5,156 bases of DNA from an uncultured Dehalococcoidia bacterium (GTDB taxonomy: Bacteria; Chloroflexota; Dehalococcoidia; Tepidiformales; Tepidiformaceae). Every line of letters begins with the position of its first letter. Positions within the stretch are counted from its first letter, which is position 1. The translations under genes and the position numbers were made by a program. The stretch spans positions 1 to 5,156 of the forward strand of contig CALFYR010000748.1 of NCBI GenBank assembly GCA_937954195.1, read 5' to 3'. The notes beneath the pieces were generated by a model, which saw only the letters and a list, made by a program, of their open reading frames with translations, searched no databases and had not been told where the DNA came from. Positions 1 through 5,156 of the stretch are shown here, one piece after another.

Positions 1-1
1 C

Positions 2-781
2 ATGCGCATCGTCGGGCCGATACTCGCGGGCGTGTTCATCGCGATCATCGGCGCGGGCGGGACGATGTATGTGAACGCCGCCGGCTACCTTATTGGCCTC
101 GTTCCGCTCGCGATGATGCAGGCGCGCCCCCGGCCGCCCGCGGCGAATCGCGCGCCGCTCCGGGAGATCGCCGACGGCATCGTGTTCATGTTTCGAACGC
201 CCGTGATCTTCTTCGTGATCAACGTCGGGAACCTGTTCGCGCTCTTCGGCATGCCCTACCTTTCGATGCTCCCGGTGTTCGCCGAGGATGTGCTGAAGGT
301 GGGCTCTTTGGGATACGGCCTGTTGAGCAGCGCGTCCGGCGTGGGAGCCGTGCTCGGGGGCATCGCCCTGGCGCGCCTCGGCGATACCCGCCACAAGCTG
401 CGGTTGTTCAACGGCTGTTATCTGCTGTTCCTGGCGTCGCTCGTGGTGTTCTCGCTTTCACCGTGGATGTGGCTCTCGCTGGGGCTGATGTTCGTGATCG
501 GTATCGGCAGCATGAGCTGCATCAGCCTGGGTGTCGTCATCCTGCAGCAGAACACGCCGCGTGAACTGCAGGCGCGTGTCATGAGCCTCTGGACGTGGGG
601 CATCGCTCTTGCCTTCCTCGGCGCGCTCCCGGTCGGCGCCGTGTCCGAAGTGTTCGGTGCTCCGATCACGATGGCGGTAACGGCCGGTCTTGGCCTGGCG
701 AGCGGACTCGTCCTGATGGCGTGGTACGCCGGCCAGGCGCGAACTCCGGGGCCTTCGACGGTGCTTTCCTCACAGCCGTAG
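2..781 (+). CDS. MFS transporter, exporter-like (MFS_3/EntS type), 5'-truncated by the window edge
   Basis: C-terminal 259 residues of a polytopic inner-membrane permease of the major facilitator superfamily. The frame is open to the left edge, and the first Met is very probably internal: the text R-I-V-G-P-I-L-A-G at 2-10 followed by N-A-A-G-Y-L at 25-30 matches the segment around TM5-TM6 of EntS/MFS_3-type exporters, so about 140-150 residues should lie outside the window. A charged Arg/Pro-rich central loop follows (about 41-55), then a second hydrophobic half. This includes G-G-I-A-L-A-R-L-G-D (119-128), a motif-A-like cytoplasmic loop, and the family-typical stretch Q-Q-N-T-P-R-E-L-Q-A-R-V-M-S-L-W (182-197) before the last membrane helices. 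The gene ends with TAG just before an intergenic hairpin and converges on the ABC operon, so it is transcribed separately. These proteins usually export small molecules by proton antiport; the substrate is unknown. Family call firm, subfamily moderate. Confidence 0.85.
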   Translation: MRIVGPILAGVFIAIIGAGGTMYVNAAGYLIGLVPLAMMQARPRPPAANRAPLREIADGIVFMFRTPVIFFVINVGNLFALFGMPYLSMLPVFAEDVLKVGSLGYGLLSSASGVGAVLGGIALARLGDTRHKLRLFNGCYLLFLASLVVFSLSPWMWLSLGLMFVIGIGSMSCISLGVVILQQNTPRELQARVMSLWTWGIALAFLGALPVGAVSEVFGAPITMAVTAGLGLASGLVLMAWYAGQARTPGPSTVLSSQP

Positions 782-796
782 GCGCCTGTTGCGTGG

Positions 797-830
797 GCGG
801 TGAGGCGGCGCGGTCGCGCCGCCCCACTGC
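797..830. terminator. GC-rich intergenic hairpin, probable bidirectional terminator
   Basis: A perfect 9-base inverted repeat, GGCGGCGCG (804-812) and CGCGCCGCC (815-823), is separated by GT; the closing base pair probably opens to give a GGTC tetraloop. Beyond an A/C mismatch (803/824), positions 797-802 pair with 825-830 with one G-T wobble, so the stem spans 797-830. It lies 15 bases past the MFS stop and 15 bases past the phosphatase stop, in the only intergenic gap between convergent genes. No T-run follows on either strand, so this is not a classic U-tract terminator. Termination or 3'-end protection in both directions is inferred from position and stem strength. Confidence 0.6.
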
Positions 831-845
831 GGGATGCCGGTGGGA

Positions 846-1616
846 CTACGCGACGAGCTGGGCGCGGAGTTCGGGGAGGACGGCCATGTCGAGGCCGGTG
901 GATTCGAGGTAGGCCTCGGTTGAGCCCCATTCGGTGCGGATCATCGCCATGAGGTCGTGCATGACCTGCGGGGCGGTGTTCCCGACCATGGCGGTCATTT
1001 CTTCGATGGTGAGGCCAGTCTCCTGCATGGTGCGGCTGAAGCGGTCCGGGTAACGCATGAGGATAGGGCCCGTGCGGGCGTAGTCGGCGGCGATGGCGTC
1101 GTCGTTCGCGCCGAGCACGGAGAGGAAGAGGGCGGCGGTGACGCCCGTGCGGTCGCGGCCACCGGCGCAATGGAAGACGACCGAGAGCGACGACTGGTCG
1201 GCGAGGAGTTCGAAGAAGGCGCGGAAGGTGTGCGGGCTGTCCTGCAGCATCTTGAGGTACATGTCGGCCCAGGGGAGCTTGCCGCTGGCGAGTTCGCGGA
1301 TGCGTTCCGTGCGGGTTACGGCCGTGGCGGCGGTGGTGACGACTGGAACATGGCAATGGGTGATGCCCGTCGGCGCGAAATCGGAGAGGCCGTCCTGTTC
1401 GAGTTCCATGTCGTTTCGGAGATCGACGACGGTGCGGATGCGATGGGTCTGGGCGAGGGCTGCGAGGCCTTCGGCCGTGATGTTGTGCATCATGCCAGAG
1501 CGGAAGACGAGTCCCGGGCGAATGCGGCCGCCTTCGACGGGGATTCCACCCATATCGCGCAGGTTGACCGCGCCGGGGATGGCGCCATCGAGTTCTTTGT
1601 CGAGCAGGTCGAGCAT
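846..1616 (-). CDS. Tyrosine/dual-specificity protein phosphatase family protein (Y_phosphatase3, MptpB-like)
   Basis: A 256-residue soluble protein with no signal peptide or membrane segment, so probably cytoplasmic. It carries the cysteine phosphatase signature H-C-A-G-G-R-D-R-T-G at 149-158: nucleophile Cys150 and phosphate-binding Arg156 in the HCx5R loop (DNA 1143-1172). Two further hallmarks of the bacterial MptpB/PF13350 group are present: N-L-R-D-M-G-G near the N-terminus (18-24) and V-V-D-L-R-N-D-M-E (63-71), and the length fits. Family members hydrolyse phosphotyrosine, phosphoserine/threonine or phosphoinositides through a cysteinyl-phosphate intermediate; which applies here is unknown. 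The family's usual Lys before Asp-Arg in the loop is Arg153 here. The ATG is favoured because AGGAG (1626-1630) sits 9 bases upstream, overlapping the end of the permease gene. As the last gene of the ABC operon it is probably co-transcribed and coupled to the permease. A link between its activity and the importer is inferred only. Confidence 0.9.
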   Translation of the reverse strand: MLDLLDKELDGAIPGAVNLRDMGGIPVEGGRIRPGLVFRSGMMHNITAEGLAALAQTHRIRTVVDLRNDMELEQDGLSDFAPTGITHCHVPVVTTAATAVTRTERIRELASGKLPWADMYLKMLQDSPHTFRAFFELLADQSSLSVVFHCAGGRDRTGVTAALFLSVLGANDDAIAADYARTGPILMRYPDRFSRTMQETGLTIEEMTAMVGNTAPQVMHDLMAMIRTEWGSTEAYLESTGLDMAVLPELRAQLVA

Positions 1617-1622
1617 TGCGTA

Positions 1623-2543
1623 TTACTCCTGGATCCGGGTGAGCACCTGCAGCCAGCGCGAGGTGAGGTTCGCGGAGAGGCAGGTGAGGGAGAGAGCGGC
1701 GCCCGGTACGGCGAGGAGCCACCAGCCGCCGGTGTTGATGTATTCGCGGCCCTGGGAAAGCATCAGTCCCCAGGAGATCTCCGGCGGGAGGACGCCGAGC
1801 CCGAGAAAGCTCAGGCCGGCTTCCGCCAGCATGACGCCCGCGAAGTCGAAGACGGCGACGATAGCCATCACCGGGATGAGGTGGGGCACTATGTGGCGGA
1901 GGATGATGCGGGTATCGGAAGCGCCGAGGGCGACGGCGCCTTCGACGAATGGCTGGTTGCGGAGGCTGAGCGTCTGGGCGCGGGCCATGCGGGCGAAGAC
2001 CGCCCAGCTGAAGACGACGAGCAGCAGGATGAGGTTGGTGACGTTCGAACCAATGATGTAGAGGAGGAAGATGGCGAGGACCAGCGAGGGAAACGCCATT
2101 TGAAGGTCGACCATGCGCATGACCAGGAGGTCAGCGATGCCGCCGCGGTAGGCCGCGACGATGCCGAGGGCCGTACCGAGCAGGCCCGCAATGACGGCCG
2201 CGGACGCCGCGATGCCAATCGAAAGCCGGGCTCCGTGGACGGTCCGCGAAAGCGTGTCGCGGCCGAGGTTATCGGTGCCGGCGAGGTAGAGCGTGCCATC
2301 GGCGCCGCGGGACATTGGCCCGAGCATGCGGTCGCCCAGGACCTGGGCTTCCGGGTCGGGGAAGGGGAGGTAAGGGCCGAGGACGGCGGTCCCGACGGCG
2401 AGCACGAGGATGAGCGCGGCCGCCGCGTAGAAAGGCGCTTTGCGGGCTTCCCGCAGCAGCCAGGCCAGGCCGCTGCCAGCCGACTTGCCGGTTTCGCCGC
2501 TGATCGAGGCGGGTATGGGGACGTGGGAGGTCTGTGCGGTCAT
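1623..2543 (-). CDS. ABC transporter permease, DppC/OppC type
   Basis: A 306-residue inner-membrane permease, one of the two channel subunits of a dipeptide/oligopeptide/nickel-type ABC importer. A cytoplasmic N-tail with one basic patch (about 31-36) precedes TM1 (about 37-57). The periplasmic segment contains the OppC hallmark G-T-D-N-L-G-R-D (89-96). Further hydrophobic helices lie near 107-132, 139-165, 169-184, 222-249 and 272-290. The ATPase-docking EAA loop is E-G-A-V-A-L-G-A-S-D (201-210) running to R-H-I-V-P-H (216-221), and E-A-G-L-S-F-L-G-L-G (241-250) is the usual conserved segment. Length is normal. The C-terminus departs from the family: the common D-W-L-R-D-x-L-D-P-R tail is replaced by R-W-L-Q-V-L-T-R-I-Q-E, with no sign of a frameshift in the neighbouring frames. 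The ATG overlaps the stop of the DppB-type gene by 4 bases (ATGA, 2540-2543), with GTGAGG (2549-2554) 5 bases upstream, so translation is probably coupled. Substrate unknown. Confidence 0.93.
   Translation of the reverse strand: MTAQTSHVPIPASISGETGKSAGSGLAWLLREARKAPFYAAAALILVLAVGTAVLGPYLPFPDPEAQVLGDRMLGPMSRGADGTLYLAGTDNLGRDTLSRTVHGARLSIGIAASAAVIAGLLGTALGIVAAYRGGIADLLVMRMVDLQMAFPSLVLAIFLLYIIGSNVTNLILLLVVFSWAVFARMARAQTLSLRNQPFVEGAVALGASDTRIILRHIVPHLIPVMAIVAVFDFAGVMLAEAGLSFLGLGVLPPEISWGLMLSQGREYINTGGWWLLAVPGAALSLTCLSANLTSRWLQVLTRIQE
1626..1630 (-). promoter_or_regulatory. Ribosome binding site of the phosphatase gene, inside the permease 3' end
   Basis: AGGAG on the minus strand overlaps the last codons of the upstream permease and its TAA stop follows at once. 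The spacer to the phosphatase ATG is 9 bases. It supports start 1616 and translational coupling across the 6-base gap. Confidence 0.7.
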
Positions 2544-3460
2544 GCGAGCCTCACTCTCGGGTCGATCCAGGCGTAGAGGACATCGACCACGACGTTGACG
2601 GTGACGACGATGACGCCGATGTAGACGACGCCAGCCATGACGACGGGGAGGTCGCGGCCGGTGACGGCTTCGAGGAGGACGCGGCCGACGCCGGGCCAGG
2701 CGAAGATCTGCTCAATGAGGACGAAGCCGTTCAGGAGGGTGATGACTTCGGCGCCGACCAGGGTGATGCCGACAAGGCCGGCGTTGCGGAGGACGTGGCG
2801 GCGCATGACGGTTGGTTCGGCGAGGCCCTTGGAGCGGGCGGTGGAGACGTATTGCTGCTTAAGTTCGCGGCCAATGGCCTGTTCGAGCACCTGGGTGTAG
2901 CGGCCGATCGGCGCGAGGGCGAGGGCGATGACCGGAAGGATCATCTCCGGCCACCAGCCGTATCCCGAGGTGGGCAGCCAGGAGAGCTGGACGGCGAAGA
3001 TGAAGATGAGGCCGAGCGCGACGAAGAACCCGGGCATGGATGCGAGGAAGGTGGTGACGCCGACGATCGTGAGGGTGACGGCGTTCCCCTGACCCCTCGC
3101 CGCGAGGACGGCGAGGGGGATTGCGACGATGAAGGTGACGGCGAAGGCGACCGCGCCGAGCTGGAGGGTCCGCGGGACGCGCTCAAGGACGACATCGCGG
3201 GAGGGCTGGTTGTGGTAGACGCTCTCGCCGAAGTCTCCCTGGACGGCGCCGGCCATGAAGTCGCCGAGCTGGGCCCAGACCGGGCGGTTGTAGCCGCCTT
3301 CCTGGCGAAGCTGTTCGATCTGTTCGGGCGTGGCGTATTCGGGGTCGGCGAGGAAGGCGACGGGATCGCCGATGTAGTGGGTAGCCAGGAAGGCGAAGAG
3401 CAGGAGGGCGACCAGCACGGCGACCCCCGCCGTCACCCGCCTGACCAGGTAGGCAGTCAT
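2540..3460 (-). CDS. ABC transporter permease, DppB/OppB type
   Basis: A 306-residue inner-membrane permease that would pair with the DppC-type subunit. The N-terminus M-T-A-Y-L-V-R-R leads straight into TM1 (about 10-29), typical of the family. An extracytoplasmic loop of about 70 residues follows, with P-E-Q-I-E-Q-L-R (45-52) and G-D-F-G-E-S (75-80). Helices lie near 100-121, 131-160, 171-187, 227-251 and 272-296. The EAA loop is Q-Q-Y-V-S-T-A-R-S-K-G-L (202-213) through R-R-H-V-L-R-N-A (220-227). F-A-W-P-G-V-G-R (253-260) and the terminal Y-A-W-I-D-P-R-V-R (296-304) are the standard C-terminal signatures. The frame stays open upstream to 4363, but that extension is an Arg/Pro-rich shadow of the binding-protein gene. 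ATG 3460 gives the family start and length, and overlaps the upstream stop as ATGA (3457-3460). No good Shine-Dalgarno precedes it, so it probably depends on translational coupling. Confidence 0.94.
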   Translation of the reverse strand: MTAYLVRRVTAGVAVLVALLLFAFLATHYIGDPVAFLADPEYATPEQIEQLRQEGGYNRPVWAQLGDFMAGAVQGDFGESVYHNQPSRDVVLERVPRTLQLGAVAFAVTFIVAIPLAVLAARGQGNAVTLTIVGVTTFLASMPGFFVALGLIFIFAVQLSWLPTSGYGWWPEMILPVIALALAPIGRYTQVLEQAIGRELKQQYVSTARSKGLAEPTVMRRHVLRNAGLVGITLVGAEVITLLNGFVLIEQIFAWPGVGRVLLEAVTGRDLPVVMAGVVYIGVIVVTVNVVVDVLYAWIDPRVRLA

Positions 3461-5127
3461 ACGAAGGAGAGGTCGCCCACTTTGATGTACACGTTGAGGG
3501 GCACATCGGCGGCGACGTTGTTGGCGAGCCCGTGGACCTGGTTGACGGCCAGGATCCAGGCGCGCGGCGTCTCTTCTTCCTGGAGGCGGTTGGCGATGTC
3601 GGAGATCTTGTCCAGGCGGGCATCGCCGGAGATGGTCTGGAGGCTGACGAATTCGGCGTCCCAGGCGGGGTCGCAGAACGTGCCCGAGCCTTCGCAGCCG
3701 TACTTGTCGAGGAGGGAACCGGAGATTTCGCCGTAGTTGCCGGAGCTGGTGGTCTCCATCAGGAGTTCGGGCATCTGGGCGAAGTCGCCGCCGCTGATCT
3801 CGTTGTACTGGCCGCGCTCGACCTTCGTGAGCTTCACCTTGAGGCCGGCGGCTTCGATCTGGGCTTTGAAAATCTCGGCGAGCTGGTCCTCCTCCGGGAT
3901 GCGGCCTTCGCCGTACATGAGCTCGACTTCCTGGCCCTCCGCGCCAGCCTGTTCGATGAGGGTTTTGGCCTGCTGCGGGTCGTAGGGCCAGATGGGGACT
4001 TCGACCGGCTGGTAGGCGAAGAACCCGATCGGGGTGGCGGAACCGCCGAAGATGGCCTCGTTCAGGCCCACGCGGTCGATCGCATAGTTGATGGCGCGGC
4101 GGACGCGGATGTCGCTGGTCGGCGCCTTGGTGTTGTTGATGCGGAGCGAGTTCGACTGGAAACCGGCGCCGACGACGCTGTTCTCCAGGGCCGAGGCCTG
4201 CTCGGAGCCGATGTTGTAGGCGAGATGGGCTTCGCCGGCCTTGATGGTCTGGGCGCGGACGCTGGCTTCGGGGCGGAAGATGAACTTGAGCTTCCGCATG
4301 TTGGGGAGTTCGCCCCAGTAACTTTCGTTGCGAAGGAGGGTGATGTCCTGGCCCTTGCGCCATGCATCGAAGGTGTAGGGGCCGCTGCCGATGGGGGTTT
4401 CGCCGGTGGCCGGGAACCCGCCGGCCGCGAGCACCAGCGGCGATGCGGCGGCGAACCCGAGATAGAAGCCGAAGCCGAAGAACTCCTGCTCGACGAGCGG
4501 GGCGTTGGTCGTGACCTGGAGCGTCATTTCATCGATCGCATCGACCGCGGCGATATAGCGGCCGCCGTAGAAGACCTTGCTGATCTCCTGGAGGGCGGCG
4601 GTATCGAGGAGGGCGTCGAAGTTGGCCTTCGCGGCTTCCGCGTTCCAGGGCGCGCCATCGTGGAAGGAGGCGCCGTCGCGGAGGGTGAAGTTCCAGGTGG
4701 TCGGGTCGGGTTGCTCCCAGCTTTCGGCCAGGACGCCGTCGTAGCGGACTTCGGCGAGGCCGGTGCCGGTGGGGTCGGTCATGGTGACGTGGACCAGGGT
4801 CTCGAAGATGGACCGCATGGCGATCGCCTGGTCGAAGCCGCCGAAGAACGGCATGAGGTCGGCGGGCTCGCGTTCCATGGCGACCACGAATTCTTCGGGG
4901 ACGGATTCGGGCGATGGGTTCGAGGATGCCTGCGTCGGCTGGGCCGTCGAGCCGGGGGCGGTGGTGGGTGTTGCGGCATCATCGTCGTCGTCGCCGCCGC
5001 AGCCGGTGATGGCGAGCCCGGCGAGGCCCGCTCCGAAGGCAGAGGCGCCGCCGAGGACACGGCGGCGGCTGATCGAGGCTCGCGAGAGGCCCGCGTTTTG
5101 GGCACGGCGAAGCCAAAGGTCGGACAT
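3457..5127 (-). CDS. ABC transporter substrate-binding lipoprotein, family 5 (SBP_bac_5)
   Basis: A 556-residue binding protein, normal length for the family, that captures solute outside the membrane for the two permeases downstream. The signal region has S-R-R-R-V-L-G (20-26), a twin-arginine-like motif, a hydrophobic stretch (24-41) and the lipobox I-T-G-C with Cys43 as the likely lipidated residue. An acidic then Thr/Pro/Ser-rich linker follows (44-78), beginning Gly-Gly-Asp5. The mature domain shows family 5 landmarks: L-A-E-S-W-E (133-138), W-N-F-T-L-R-D-G-A-S-F-H-D-G (145-158), I-G-S-G-P-Y (246-251), L-L-R-N-E-S-Y-W-G (264-272) and R-R-A-I-N-Y-A-I-D-R (343-352). Cys478 and Cys485 form a close pair that could be a disulfide. 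The family binds peptides, nickel chelates, sugars or other solutes, so the ligand cannot be named. ATG 5127 is supported by a perfect AGGAGG six bases upstream. First gene of the operon seen here; the promoter must lie beyond the right edge or in its last few bases. Confidence 0.95.
   Translation of the reverse strand: MSDLWLRRAQNAGLSRASISRRRVLGGASAFGAGLAGLAITGCGGDDDDDAATPTTAPGSTAQPTQASSNPSPESVPEEFVVAMEREPADLMPFFGGFDQAIAMRSIFETLVHVTMTDPTGTGLAEVRYDGVLAESWEQPDPTTWNFTLRDGASFHDGAPWNAEAAKANFDALLDTAALQEISKVFYGGRYIAAVDAIDEMTLQVTTNAPLVEQEFFGFGFYLGFAAASPLVLAAGGFPATGETPIGSGPYTFDAWRKGQDITLLRNESYWGELPNMRKLKFIFRPEASVRAQTIKAGEAHLAYNIGSEQASALENSVVGAGFQSNSLRINNTKAPTSDIRVRRAINYAIDRVGLNEAIFGGSATPIGFFAYQPVEVPIWPYDPQQAKTLIEQAGAEGQEVELMYGEGRIPEEDQLAEIFKAQIEAAGLKVKLTKVERGQYNEISGGDFAQMPELLMETTSSGNYGEISGSLLDKYGCEGSGTFCDPAWDAEFVSLQTISGDARLDKISDIANRLQEEETPRAWILAVNQVHGLANNVAADVPLNVYIKVGDLSFV
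5002..5127 (-). other. Signal peptide of the binding protein: Tat-like with lipobox
   Basis: Encodes residues 1-42. A fairly long n-region with several Arg leads to S-R-R-R-V-L-G, then a Gly/Ala/Leu-rich hydrophobic core of moderate hydrophobicity ending at I-T-G just before Cys43. The S-R-R-x-hydrophobic-Leu pattern fits a twin-arginine signal and the last four residues fit a lipobox. Export by Tat rather than Sec is inferred; lipidation at Cys43 is more secure. Confidence 0.7.
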
Positions 5128-5133
5128 GGTGTT

Positions 5134-5139
5134 CCTCCT
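5134..5139 (-). promoter_or_regulatory. Strong Shine-Dalgarno of the binding-protein gene
   Basis: AGGAGG on the minus strand, a full match to the anti-Shine-Dalgarno, lies 6 bases upstream of the ATG at 5127. It is the strongest ribosome binding site in the window, fitting a binding protein needed in excess over its permeases, and it fixes the start codon. Confidence 0.85.
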
Positions 5140-5156
5140 CTCCGGGTGAACCGGGG

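Noticed and set aside
2..4. ATG at the left edge as the true start of a short MFS-like protein
   Set aside because: It falls inside a conserved mid-protein segment (R-I-V-G-P), so the first part of the gene is simply outside the window; no ribosome binding site can be judged.
418..1722. Minus-strand 434-codon frame across the phosphatase, the intergenic hairpin and the MFS 3' end
   Set aside because: Arg/Pro/His-rich translation without motifs, overlapping three supported features in another frame.
957..2576. Long plus-strand open frame (539 codons) opposite the phosphatase and DppC-type permease
   Set aside because: Its translation is Asp/Glu/Gly/His-rich with no domain, and it lies antisense to two genes with clear family motifs. 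Such frames are expected in high-GC DNA.
2534..3736. Long plus-strand open frame (400 codons) opposite the DppB-type permease
   Set aside because: Very acidic low-complexity translation, antisense to a permease with full family signatures; a shadow of GC-rich codon use.
3461..4363. N-terminal extension of the DppB-type permease to give a 607-residue protein
   Set aside because: The extra 301 residues are Arg/Pro-rich and out of frame with the binding-protein gene beneath them. ATG 3460 gives the normal length and an ATGA overlap.
5142..5154. CCGG-GTGAA-CCGG mini inverted repeat upstream of the binding-protein gene, a possible operator or leader hairpin
   Set aside because: Only a 4-base stem of a self-complementary tetramer, and it runs into the window edge; easily due to chance at this GC content.

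Overview
The window is a compact stretch of high-GC bacterial DNA (roughly two-thirds G+C by eye, with long antisense open frames as a result). It holds four genes on the minus strand that form one tight operon, and the 3' part of a fifth gene on the plus strand that converges on them. No RNA gene, mobile element, CRISPR array or repeat family was seen. The longest non-coding stretch is 64 bases.

Layout. From left to right: (1) positions 2-781, plus strand, the C-terminal two-thirds or so of a major facilitator superfamily (MFS) exporter-type permease, cut by the window edge. (2) A 64-base convergent intergenic region with a strong GC-rich hairpin at 797-830, probably a two-way terminator. 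(3) Minus strand, transcribed right to left: a family 5 extracellular solute-binding lipoprotein (5127-3457), a DppB/OppB-type permease (3460-2540), a DppC/OppC-type permease (2543-1623), and a protein of the bacterial tyrosine/dual-specificity phosphatase family (1616-846). The first two junctions are 4-base ATGA stop/start overlaps. The phosphatase follows after 6 bases, and its Shine-Dalgarno lies at the end of the permease gene.

How the genes work together. The binding protein captures a solute outside the membrane and passes it to the two-permease channel of a dipeptide/oligopeptide/nickel-type ABC importer. The substrate cannot be read from the sequence. The two ATPases such an importer needs are not in the window. 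They cannot lie downstream in this operon, because it ends at the convergent MFS gene, so they must be upstream of 5156, elsewhere in the genome, or shared with other systems. The phosphatase occupies the place where the ATPases often sit.

Organism. The binding protein has a twin-arginine-like signal, a lipobox, a Gly-Gly-Asp5 stretch and a Thr/Pro/Ser-rich linker. With the high GC, this resembles lipoproteins of Chloroflexota (Dehalococcoidia/Tepidiforma-like or Thermomicrobia-like lineages). That is an inference from style, not a proven assignment; Actinomycetota are the main alternative.

Novelty. This is mostly an ordinary region. The points worth a second look are the phosphatase fused into an ATPase-less ABC importer operon and the intergenic hairpin. 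I see no convincing undescribed system.
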